From Paramecium tetraurelia (taxonomy: Eukaryota; Ciliophora; Oligohymenophorea; Peniculida; Parameciidae): a stretch of 64,000 nucleotides of DNA. The notes beneath the pieces were generated by a model that made no database searches, had not been told where the DNA came from, and was given only the letters and a program-made list of their open reading frames with translations. Within the stretch, counting starts at the first letter, position 1. The number at the start of each line of letters is the position of its first letter. The DNA is taken from the NCBI RefSeq assembly GCF_000165425.1, contig NW_001799627.1, positions 208,205 to 272,204 of the forward strand, read 5' to 3'. The translations under genes were made by a program, and so were the position numbers. Positions 12,514 through 24,338 of the stretch are shown one piece after another.

Positions 12514-15500
12514 ATGTCTTCTGATGATTTAGGTGGTTAAGATGAAAATTACGAATCCATACAACGAGATTCCTTATGGAGAGACGAACATCAGATGGAA
12601 GAGTCAGCCCAACTCATACATTTCTTGGTCTTAGGACTAATATGCGGACTTATTCTTAGAGAATTCAATAAAAAGACTAAGTACACTGTAAAACCAATAC
12701 ATCTAGCATCCCATACTCCCCCATGATCCTTGCTCTTGGTTTGGCAGTTGGTCTATCCTAGGAATATTTGGGGAAAATAGGGAACAGTGCTCACATCTTA
12801 TCTAAAATGCACCCACACCTCATTGTCTTCATCTTCATCCCAGTTCTGCTGTTCGAATCGGCATTCAATTGTGACTGGTATACTTTCAAGTACTAAATTA
12901 TCAATATATTGCTGTTGGCAGGTCCAGGATGCGGATGGGTAATATTTTATAGAATATTTGAAGGGTGCTATACTATTGGGGGCATGCTTTAAGCTCGTTC
13001 TCTAATATGGCGATGAGGACATGAACTGGTATGAAGCATTCACTTTGGGATCAGTTTTATCTGCAACCGACCCAGTTGCTGTGGTTGCTTTACTAAAAGA
13101 GCTGGGAGCCAATCCAGCGTTTAACCACTTGATCGAAGGGTATGAAAGAAACGATATATTATAGGGAAGCATTGCTTAATGATGGAGTTGCAATGGTCCT
13201 CTTTAATGTTTTTAACAATATCTCAAAAGCCTCGAGCGGAAAAGGTGAAGCCGTTAATGGAGGTGATATCATATTAACTTTCCTCAGAACATCTTTCTTA
13301 GGACCAATTATGGGTTTAATATTGGGATTGTTGGTTGCTTTATGGACTAGAAGAATATTAGGTGATGATGTCGAAGTGACGTGGTTGACATTTGTGTTTA
13401 CATATTTTACATTTTATTGGGCGGAATTTGAATTTTTCAAAACAAGTGGACTGTTAGCAGTAGTAGGCCTAGGTTTGTTCTGGTGTGCTCATGCAAAGAC
13501 AAGGATAAGGGCATCAGTTGAACATTCAGTGCATGCAGTTTGGGGATTTGTCTAATATAGTTGTGACACTTTGGTGTTCCTATTGGTAGGCATCATTGTT
13601 GGGATAGAAATAATGGAGGAGAAATTAATATTAACTTCAGATTATTACAAAATGGTAGGGTTCTATTTCTTGATGATTTTGGCGAGACTTCTGATGGTTT
13701 TAACTTTCTATCCATTTCTCAAATGTATGAATGACTATATTGTTTAGGCTTTGGTTATCCAATCTCAAAGTCTGAGTTGATTGTCTTGGTGTATGGAGGA
13801 TTGAGGGGAGGATTGGGACTAACACTCTCATTAATGGTGGGTTGCGACGAAGATCTGCCTGCTCGTTTTAGACATTTAGCTGTCTTCTATGCTGCAGCCA
13901 TGGCCCTAATTACCAATATGATCAATGGAACTACGTGCAAGACTTTGGTGAAATGCGTTAAAATGATAGATGAACCCATTGTGAAAAAGAAGGTGTATAA
14001 GAAATATTTGGAAGAGTTGATTGTTATCCAATAGGATTTAGTCAAGGAATTGGAGACTGATGAGTTCTACAACATGACTGATTGGGCTACTGTTAACAAC
14101 CTAATTGGGCAGCAGGACTTTATTGAAAAAATTGACAAAGTGGAATAAGAGATTAAGCATTTGATATAGAAGAGGGGATTTTAAGAAATGATTTATGAAG
14201 GGTTGCCAAATCAGGAAGTTTTTGGAGAAGTCAGATATAGATTCTATAGAATCCTTAAGGGATTGTATTACCACAAATATGAAGAAGGTCTTTGTGAAGA
14301 ATAGACAGTGAGAATGTTGGTGGAGTCTAGTGATGTAGGCTTAGATAAATTAAGTGATAACCTTGAAATTTGGGATGAATTGTATAAGAACTTTATGAAT
14401 CTTTGCAGTGTTAATTTCTTTTTCAAAGTGAAACAGAAGTTTCTGATAGGATATTTCGCCAGAGAATACTTAATTAGACATCTGGGTCTAGTGTATGATG
14501 TCACATCCTCATTTATTATTTGTGCAGAAGAGGCATTGAAGTTGGCAGACAATTTCCCTATGAATAAGGAAGCTATATCTATTATTTAAGAAGAATTGAA
14601 AAAAGAAATAGAAAAGGCACAGTCTTACTTTGGTACTTTGAATGGTAGTTTCCCTGAAATTGTCAGAGTACTCTAAACCAAAAAGGCCTCCTTCTCCATC
14701 CTAACTCACTCCATAGAGCATGTACAATCCACTTAGAGACGAGGCCTTATTGATGATAAGGAGTATAAAATCTTGATGAAGGATATTAACATCAAACTTG
14801 TGAAATTGGAAAGTCATTCATATGATATGAGTTTGCCCTCTTTCCACGTCATCGCCATGCAATTCCCTATATTTTAGGAGATATCTTTGAGTGATCTGGA
14901 CATTATCAAAAAGGTGGCTGTAGAAAGGAAGTATGCATTGGGATAAGTGATTTATTCAAAAGGCAGCGAATGCAATGAAGTCTACATTATTATGAGAGGC
15001 TATGTTGTGAATGAATACAATGGAATTCTCATTACTAAGGGATTAGGATCCTTGATAACCCACTAAAGTCTCATTGTAGATGGTAATCATATGAGCACGG
15101 CAAAGGCAGCCGTCGAATCTCTATTGTATGCTTTACCAACCAAGGTTATCAAAGAGGTTATGATCAGGAATAAGGATTTCGAATTTAAGGTGTATTTACA
15201 CTCAATTGGTATTAGTTAATTTCATTGACTAGAATACATCAGAAAATGGTACGAGAATCAAGTTGGTCCCCTGGCTCAAATGGAATTGAAGCGATTGAAT
15301 GAACTGCTTAGAAATAAATCCAGATTAGTCAAACTTACTACGCTGTCTTAAATCGAATTCATTAATGGAGGCTTCTTGTTTTCCGGAGAGTTACGTGATC
15401 CTAAAAATAACGTATTTAATAAATATGAGTAAGGCTCTATATATATATCCTTTAAGTTATATTGCACCAACTGAAGGGTTATTTACTGCAGCAGCCAATT

Positions 15501-15658
15501 CCACTTGCTTCGTGTTTGATGAATAGATTGAAGTGCTCCAGTCGAAACGAATGAAGGAATTGAAATTAGACAGTCAAAGGGATCAAGAGATTCACGAGAA
15601 GTATTCAGAAATAAAGAGAAATTCCGTTTTGGAGTTAAGCAAAATCAATATTACCTGA
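12514..15658 (+). CDS. SOS1-like Na+/H+ exchanger B (tandem paralogue)
   Basis: Second copy of the exchanger, also 997 residues after removal of six introns (12681-12706, 12939-12963, 13140-13164, 13725-13747, 15209-15232, 15429-15456). It keeps SATDPVAVVALLKELG, EALLNDGVAMVLF, FVYGG-type VYGGLRGGLGLTLSLMVG, the SOS1-type helical block (RYRFYRILKGLYYHKYEEG) and the degenerate nucleotide-binding fold (LGQVIYSKGSECNEVYII). Four introns sit at the same places as in copy A, while those at 13140-13164 and 13725-13747 have no counterpart there. Many third-base differences show the duplication is not recent. It converges with the PAS-domain gene on the minus strand, whose end is 86 bases away. Role probably ion and pH homeostasis; direct regulation by cyclic nucleotides is only an inference. 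Confidence 0.9.
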
Positions 15659-15744
15659 ATAATCATTTTATTTTAACTTCATTTAATTAAAAACCTTAGT
15701 AATAAGAAATTAATTTTATATCAAAATCAGAATCATTTACATAT

Positions 15745-18700
15745 TCACATAGGATTTCTTATTTACAATAAATATTGCATGATGGCTTTTATTCTACATA
15801 GTTTAAATTCCTTACTTAAGCAGATCATTATTGGGGATCAATGAAAATAGCAAGCGAGTCTTTATTATTGATTGGATCAAATTTCTCACCAGAGGTATCC
15901 AAATAAAAAAATACACAAATAGCATTAGCAAATTAAACACCGTGAACAAAGAGACTTTGGTCAATTGGTTCACAGAAAAATCGTTAGATATTGATTCAAT
16001 CAATTTATCTCCTAAGTATTAGAAAGAATCTTTAAAATAAGTTAATTAAGTCTTCCTAACATTTGTAAAATACACTGGATTCTTCAGTGCCTATTCCAAA
16101 TATTTGATATATTTTATGGTTGCCATAGATAACCCTTAACCGATGATTCCGTCATTAAAACTCTCACATTCAGATTATGACACACTTGGATCAATCTCTT
16201 TAATCAAACCACAGGGGTTTAATATAAATATCTGCTCAAATACACCAATATAACCAATATCCAACACATTTGAGTTTTCAGAATGCTATTTGTGAATGTC
16301 TGATATCATACTCTTTAACAGTTATACGTATTATTGACTATCAAAATTACCAAAATTAATAACAAAATTGTTGTCAACATATCTCTATTTAAAAGAGTTA
16401 TCTCCAAATCTTAAATATGATTCTATAATTGAAGTCAAATTCAAAACAGGTAAGATAGCATTATACCTTGAGTCAAGATCCTATTATAAATACTAAATCA
16501 TACATTGTTGTCAATTATCAGATAAATGAAGTATGCCTAAAATATTGAAATAATAAATATTATGGAAACTAGAATGTTCCTTAATATAGTATGACTATTC
16601 TCAAACTTTTTCCTCTTCTTTTTAATCAGAAATTAAGCCTCGTCATTATCATTAGTCTTCAAAGAATCCTAAGCACCCTCTTCTTGATATTAGACTGGTT
16701 TTCTCAACTCCTCTTCATAATCTAAATTCTATTAATTATTAAAAAGGATTTTATACTTCTTCGTCTTCTTTACTTTAAATGAGCTATAAAAAGTATTCGT
16801 AGTTTTTCTTCAAGGTTATCATTTATTACTCTTACACCTATAATAATAGAACTAGGATATTGTCTCTAAGATTCTTTATTTTCAGTATCAGAATCGAACA
16901 TGCAACGTATCTAAATTTATTTAATGTTATATTTAATACATAATAAATAAAATGAGGGTAACTAAAATGAGGATTATTTACACATTTTATGATTTCTCCT
17001 CCAACACTGTAACCATGTAATAGTAAAAATAGAATTAAGCCACATAATTGTGATACACTATTGAATTGTATGAATTAGTTTCAAAATAATTGAGATCAAT
17101 ATTATCGTCTGTGTATGAGGAAAGGTCTTATTAAGACAATGACAGAGCCTTGACTAAGGTTTACTCGATTGCTTCATTAAAAGTATAATTGATAACTACG
17201 TTTGATTAAGTCATTTCAATTGATGAGTCTTCATATTCTTATTAGTAAGAGTTGTATTAAGGGGCTAAATTGAAATTAGCTTAGCTTAACCTCGATTATA
17301 AATCTTTTATCTCATTTAAGGTCTTTATGTTTGAATCTTTCAACTCATCAAAATTATAATTTGATAATAAGCTTTCATAGTTTAAATTCATAAACTTTAG
17401 TTCTTAAACGTAAGATTGAACAACAAGAAGTTTCGATAATCTTTAATTACTTAAATAAAATAGGTCTAACCCATTTTATATTTCATTTTGATAGTTTAGA
17501 TCAAAAAAAAATTGCAAATAGCCAAGTGTTAGTAGACCAACAATCAATATCGATATAATATACCTTAAGGTATTTAGAAATGATGGAATAATAGAACTCT
17601 TAATCATGGATATCAATGAAGATTTAGTCTTCAAAAAGATATAATCTGATTATATTATACTATCAGAATCTTTGGTTTCTTATTTAATACTTTCGAATTC
17701 ATTTTATTCACCTTCAGAGATCTCCTCTTCTGAAAGTCCTTCAACATCAATGAGCATACCGTTAATCAATCTAACAGTTTTAATTCCATTACTTATACTG
17801 GTTGACTTTTTTGTTTACTTTCTATTTACTTATCTTTATTATTATTAATCTTCTTAAGATGAAACTATTGAACTAGTATCATAGCTGATTTTATGCAAAG
17901 TTTACATATAATTCTAGTAAGATCCTAAATAGGTGTCTAGTTATGAATTAAATTTAAAATTAAATTTATAAAAGTTGTCCACCATAGTATTGTGAATAGT
18001 AGATAATTATGGTGTGGCGATTTTCTCGAATTTAAAAACATACCCAATTAATCCAGCATTTGGTAGATCAATAGAGATCTCTGAGATTTAGCATTACAAT
18101 TTTAGAGATTCATCCATTACACAATCATCCAGAAGAGTACTATCCATTCCTGATGATTTAATGGATGATGATCTTTGAGGATTTAATTAGCTTGCATTGA
18201 TATTAAAAGAAATGATGGAATTCTTTTTACCTAATATTTCAGGTATTCTGCTCATGATATCAGGGAAAAGATCTTTAATATTTTTATTGCTTGCTTTAAT
18301 CATCTAAACATCTAAACGTAAAAGCTTTATGCAAGCACAATTTATTTCTTTAATGATTCCATCAGTATTGCAAATCAAATAACAAATTGGCTTATAGACT
18401 AATTCTATCCCTATTTTCCCTATTAAGAATACCTCTTAATTCTAAGTCATTAATTATTTTATTTATAAGGAACATTATTAAATGTATCCCTACTTATTCT
18501 TAATGAATATGACCTTTTCAACCTTTGACTTTTGGATGTCAGTGACACGTTTTAAGTAATTGTCAATCAATTGATCATGAAAATTTATATAACTAAAATT
18601 TTTTAATGAAATCAATACATTTATGGTTGAATCACTGACAATTTTCTCTCGATGAGATCACTTTTCGAAAACCCTAAAAAGCTGCAAGATGCTATATTCA

Positions 18701-20664
18701 CATCCTTGATTATCCCAAAATTATTTTATTCAGTATTTAAAATGATGATTGGAGAGGATTCAATAGATGCCTATTCTAAATTAATTAGATCATTTATTTA
18801 GAGTTTAATGAATTTGTCCTACTTCATCAATGTCATATTACCTTCATACTCATCACTGAGTACAAAGAAGAAGTATTTGCTCATTATTTTGTATAAGGAT
18901 GGAGAGTATACATTTTGCTACTGTACCTTTTGCCATTCTTTATCAATGAATTTCTTTATCCTCAATATTTTAAATCCAACACTGTCTATTTTGGCAAGAT
19001 CTGGCTTCTCGTCTTCCAAGGCAGCCAGGAATTCTAATTGCAAAATACATTAGGCCTCTAACTTTTAATTTAGGGATATCTAGATATTCTAATTATTGAT
19101 AAAGTTGTTGGTCTCTAATTTAGTGACATCATTTTCAACTTAAACATCTTCAATGAGTTTCTTGTATCTATAAATGATGAATTACTGATCTATTGGGATT
19201 GAGTTATTCTCCGCTTGAGATAATTCGATGAATGCCAATTGAGGAGACTTAATCTCATCAATCAAAAAAAATGAGTAATATAAGCGGAGATCTATATTTA
19301 GAGGCTACATCTTAATGCCAAATGTGAGCATTTAAGTTATTAATTCATTAATAATAATTTTGTTTTCTATTTGTCTATTTTAGTGTTTATTTTAGATTTA
19401 TCGCAATAACTACTTATTCTTCATTATGCAATCCAATCTTGGACATGTCTACTCATGTATTTCTAGGAATGCATCCAATAACAATTAAGAATGTTGATCC
19501 TTGATTGATTTCTCATTCAATGTCAGTAGATACCCACATAAGGATATCAGTTCATTCGGCTGTTTGGCTTAATTGAGATTCGAAAATAGGAGATCTATTT
19601 CCTAATCCTACTATTTAAATATGATCCCTATTAGAATTGGTATGCCCAGGGCATAACCTAGGAGGGAATTCTAAAAGTAGGGTCCTTCCAAGAAAAAGGC
19701 AAAATTGATCATGATAGTAGTCCAACAATTAATTGCGGTTATCACATTCCATAATTTCTGCACATATGGGTTGTAGAAGGGGGCAGAATACTTTATTTGA
19801 TAAAAAAAGTGGAGACTCAAAACAAACATCGTCAAAGTTATGATTATACTATAGGCAGGGGTTTCTACTAGTTGATATACCATTGTAGACAATGTAATGT
19901 AAATGTGGAATAAAGAAAACTATCTACCAGATCTTTATGCGAATACATCCGTGTTTGATTTCTTGGCCTCAAATAAGAATAGGGTAAAGGTGTTGATTTG
20001 AATCTAGAACAAAAATATAATAAAGATTGATAACACTCCATGGATTGTGTGTTCATTTGACCAACATACCACGTCAGTTTCATAGACCAATACACTTACG
20101 CCATTCGAATTGCTTGTACATGCTAGTAACTATGAAATTAGGGTAATAATAAATACTCCAAAGAAGATTTAATTTATAGGAAAAAATAAGATTGTAATCA
20201 TTAATTTTATACTTATTCTAACAACCAACACTATCCAATTTGTACTATTTTTCCTGTTTTACTGATTCACTAAAAGAGTTAATCCCAACATAATCAGAAC
20301 AATCAATCCAGAAAATGAATAAAACAGATATAGAAATACTGAAAAACCTTGATCTTTGACATGCAACAAAATTTCAAAATAACTCAAATATATAGCATTT
20401 CTTTACCTCAATATTTTATTTATTACATCAGTTACCTAATTATTTTTCCAAATGTAATTCACTTTAAGAGCAAAAGGTATGTAAAGCAATTAGAGCAACT
20501 AAATTGTTGACAACAACACAGTTTAAGTAAATGTTTATTCTTGTTCTTTTAAAATCAAGCAAAACACTCTATCATTAAATTACCTCTTACTTAAAGATGG
20601 AAGTCTTGATTTCCTTGAAAAGAGTCATCAGGTAAATTTAATCAGTCTTTGAAGAGGATGTCAT
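15745..20664 (-). CDS. Multi-membrane PAS-domain protein, TmcB-like
   Basis: Very large membrane protein (1589 residues) of a family greatly expanded in ciliates and related to Dictyostelium tiny-macrocyst proteins. Start ATG 20664, stop 15747-15745; introns 20569-20590, 18593-18618, 16911-16939, 16808-16835, 16481-16503 and 15794-15815. The N-terminal third has about ten hydrophobic helices (for example FLYLFYSFSGLIVLIMLGL and FVLSLHFFYQIKYSAPFYN). A cytosolic stretch then contains a PAS-like sensor (GIIKDVNIASCSFLGFSKSD, then a second at YLICNTDGIIKEINCACIKL). Two further segments of helix, long outside loop, helix follow: RYIISILIVGLLTLGYLQF to IILILVTLILFI, and NILVSIIFIISIFQAYFIYL to the final LFTVFNLLMLFVYFFIWIPL. 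The outside loop has the family signature CESFNDGIIGQGLS. Ligand and partner unknown; a sensory or signalling role is likely from family only. Confidence 0.85.
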
Positions 20665-20748
20665 ACAATTATATATAAATTATATAATCTAAATTAAACC
20701 AATTATCGAACGAACTTGATAATCCCTAACATCTATCCCAGAGTGATT

Positions 20749-21345
20749 TCACACTGCATTCTTAATAACAATCATCTTGCACTAATAGGATTTGCCATTC
20801 CCAATAATTACTTTTTCTTCTTATTTTTGCAATTCCTAAATCTGATCTCTTTTTTTAATTCTTTTATTCCAAAAGTTCTTCACACATCGCTTAATCTATG
20901 CGATATCAATAAAATAATACATTTGATATAATTCAAAAACTACTATCCATACATGATCTCCATTCACTCCAAAAATCAATTGGCCATATTCCAATAATAC
21001 TCAATCAAAAATTAAGTATTAATATATCCTTTATTGTCATTCTCTTTAAAATTTCTAAAACCCATTGATGATATTGGATCATTATTTTATATTTTATTTT
21101 TCTTATTTGCTTCAGTTTTGCAATCAACACTATAATAGCATAAATGTATTTCTTTATTCCCTTTATCACGATATTCTTACCATGATTTATTATTTATGAC
21201 CTCAATAATTAAACATCATCTACTCACGCATAGTTATGGATATTCAAAATGTAAAATGGTTATCAATACTAGGTATTTAACTGTTAATTACTTCAATTAA
21301 ATGATGCTCTTATTCTAATTATTCAATATTCTTAGGAATTATAAA
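20749..21345 (-). pseudogene. Possible decayed gene or unresolved gene fragment
   Basis: The minus strand shows several stretches with gene-like composition but in different frames and without a usable ATG. Examples are KSTFIIPKNIEQLEQEHHLI, then LIIEVINNKSWQEYRDKGNK, then EYGQLIFGVNGDHVWIVVFE. The motif (L)IEVINxx occurs twice (LIEVINSQI, IIEVINNKS). A TGA interrupts the middle and no single intron set that I tried joins the pieces. It may be a pseudogene, or a gene whose exons I failed to resolve. It lies between the starts of the PAS-domain gene and the next plus-strand gene. Confidence is low. Confidence 0.3.
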
Positions 21346-21404
21346 AGTAGATTTTCAATATAATTTTAAATTTAAGTTAATAGTGCGCCAAACTATTCTA
21401 AGAA

Positions 21405-22140
21405 ATGAATCAATCACCTCCAAAAGCAGAAAGAAGGCATACATCAATTTATCTACAAACTTAACCAGAACCTTAAAATTCTTCAATTTTCAAGATTGAT
21501 TTTGGCAAGGAGAACATCCCAACATAAAAAATAAGTTGGGATTAGTACTCAAAATCTCTTTAATAAGCAACTGTTTCTTAAAAGAAGAAGCCAACTTAAA
21601 AGTATGTGGAATTGGAGTCATAAACTGATGTTAACATTAAATTCAAGTTTCCCTTATACACAGATCGTTAAATTGGTATCAAACCGGAATATTAGAATCT
21701 CTTGTAAGAAGCATATGATAACGATGATGATATCAATACAAGAGAAAGTGTGATGAATTTTTTTATAGATGTTTGTAAAAGAGATTTAGTATAAGGGATA
21801 TTGGAAAATCAATAAATTAAAGATTAACAAGGGTACTTATATTAACTGTTATAGTTTGAAATCCCATCCTAAATTTTTCAGGTTGTACATAAAGATTAAG
21901 TTAACAAAATAAATCTATCAACTAGTAAACAGAATGATATTCAATCCATTTTTATCAATCTGTTTATTTTCAATTTAATTCAAGTACTATTTTCTATTAT
22001 TTCTGTTATTTAATATATTTTAAAGTAGATTGAAAATCGAAAAAGAGAAATTCTATTTCAATAATTATCCATAAAATTATTGAATGCTAAAATTAGTATT
22101 TAAATTTATTATTGAAAACTCAGAATTGTAGTTTTGTTGA
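21405..22140 (+). CDS. Hypothetical protein, about 235 residues
   Basis: ATG at 21405 opens a long TGA-free frame. The first 180 residues are polar with a charged middle (YDNDDDINTRESVMNFFIDV) and a glutamine-rich segment; the C-terminal 50 residues hold a hydrophobic helix (FINLFIFNLIQVLFSIISVI) followed by a basic stretch (QIENRKREILFQQ), so a tail-anchored membrane protein is possible. A 28-base intron (22096-22123) is likely, putting the stop at 22138-22140; without it the stop is about 25 bases earlier. No family recognised. Confidence 0.55.
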
Positions 22141-23000
22141 TTCTCAAAGGGTAGGAAAGACATTATATTAAATGGCGACAACAGAAAGGATTAATTAATT
22201 TTGAGATCTTTTAATCCTAATTTCCTTGATTTTTGAAAAAGTGTATTGAAATTGAATAGTCTACTTCGATGTTTCGATCAAATTTGATGAAAACTTATTT
22301 AAGAAACTCTAAAATATTGATAATTATAAATAGGCTAATCTTATATATATTTTCTCATATTAATTGCTAATTTTGCTTACATAAAGATAAATATATTTTT
22401 CTAAAAAGTTCTTCCATTTCTTTATGAATTAGTTTTCATAAGTTTGGTATGATGGATTTACTTTTATGTTTAATATATTCTTCATTATTTTTCTTGAATC
22501 CTATATTTATCAATTTCTGATTTTAAGAATATACCAAACTCATCAGATGGGCCATTTTCATTAAGAATAAACCCTTTTGAAAGATATTTTCAGTAAATGC
22601 ACCATGAGAATTGTTTAAAAATTTTAATTTTAATTTACATTATTAATTACAGCATTTTTACAGTTTGAGGTTTTGTGATTAAATATATACTAAGCTAAAA
22701 ATGATGATAAAATCAAGTAACTCAAATTTGTTATAATTCTTTCTCTAACACTTTAGATTATCAATCATAGTGTTACTTAATGGAATTATTTTTATTACAA
22801 TTTATTAAATCAGATTTCAAATAATAATTCTTGAAATATGGTGTAATAATATAAAATAATCTAAGTCCAAAAAATTTAGATATAAGAATTTAAAATAAAT
22901 AATTATATAATAAAAATTATAATAATTTAATTTATTATCAGATGATTTAACTTCATTAGGATTTATTACAGCATATAATAATCTATAATATTAATAATAA
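22141..23000. other. Intergenic spacer, 860 bases
   Basis: Very AT-rich. A short open stretch at about 22150-22230 could be a further exon of the preceding gene, but it cannot be joined with confidence. No RNA gene or repeat recognised. Confidence 0.5.
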
Positions 23001-24302
23001 ATGAATCAATTAGATGATTTTGATCCAATTTGCTTCTAATAATCTTCTAGTTAAAATATAAATTTCGACTTTGAAGGGAATGTGAAGAACATTTAAACTA
23101 CTGCAAATTAGAACAGAAAGATTAAAGAAAATACAAAAAATACCTACATTAAAAAAATTAGTTCATTAATGAAATTATCTCCGACGTAAGAAAAGATTGA
23201 AGAGAAAATGTAAATTATTAGTTTAATTTTAAAGGCCAGAAAAAAAAATATTAATGAAGCCTTTTTAGAGTTAATAGCATTTCAATTACGTCTCTCAGAC
23301 AGAAAAGGAAGATAAATTAGCAAAAAATAGAGAATCCGCTAGAAATAGTAGAAAAAGAAAGAAAATTTATCTGGAATTACTTGAAAACAAGGTGACAAAA
23401 TTATCAGAATAATTGGATTTATTTAAAGATGTTAATGATAAAACCTATAGTTTGGCATAAAATTTATAAATTAAATTAACACAAGTAACCAATTGCTTTA
23501 TACACTTAGAAAAAAGAGCAAGATTAAACCAAATGCATTTTATTCAACAACCTACAAACATCATTAACAAATACTGCATCGGAGGCAAATGTTGATTCAA
23601 TAATAGATTCTTTAAATGTAAGTTATTTGATTATGTAGAAAAAATTTGGTTCAGCATCCCAAGAGAGATAATTTTTAATTGACCATTATGCAAGATAGAT
23701 AAATGAAAATTGTTTAGCTCCGTTTTGCAATTATATCATTTAGATAGCTAAGAAATAAGATGATATCTTCTCTTAAAATGAATAGTACAAATGTAAAATT
23801 ATTATAGAAATATGAATCTTAATTTATTATCCTAGTTGAAGTTGGCAGATAAACAAAAGTAAATACTTTTGAAGAAACAATAAAAGTTAGCCAAGCATTA
23901 TCAGGATATATCTAAGTATATACGCAGATCTTATAGACTAGCTCTGTTACCTAGATTATGGACACGAAATCTTAGATTTAAAAAGAACTTGCATCATTTG
24001 ATTCAACTCTAGATCAATTGAGATCTGAATTAAGACCATCTTAAGTCGCAAAATTACTTTTAGCTATAGAAAAGAAAGACATGCAACATCACTTTAAAGA
24101 CTCATTTGAGAAATTTTTTGGACATGATATAGAAGAAGATGACTCTTTAGATTTATATTAGTTTATGACTGAACGTAATTAATGTAACTCTCTGGGAATT
24201 GACATCTAAAATACCTATGATGTTTTTAGAGCATCCCATGACTTTCTTTTTGGCAAAAATGAAGAATTGGAAGTTAATTAGCTAAATGGTAAAGATGTAT
24301 GA
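23001..24302 (+). CDS. bZIP transcription factor
   Basis: Nuclear DNA-binding protein, 393 residues; start ATG 23001, stop 24300-24302. Introns are 23210-23234, 23485-23509, 23618-23638 (21 bases and a multiple of three, so splicing is inferred), 23785-23807 and 23916-23941. The basic region NRESARNSRKRKK matches the invariant N-x7-R/K pattern (N, then S-R at the expected spacing) and continues into a leucine zipper (YLELLENKVTKLSEQLDLF). The C-terminal half is helical and coiled-coil (LKLADKQKQILLKKQQKLAK; DSTLDQLRSELRPSQVAKLL) with a segment reminiscent of the C-terminal helical domains of other ciliate and plant bZIPs. Target genes are not predictable. It is convergent with the SCAPER-like gene, with 36 bases between stops. 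Confidence 0.85.
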
Positions 24303-24338
24303 AGTATTATAAAACTTTTAAATTTAATTAAATATTAT

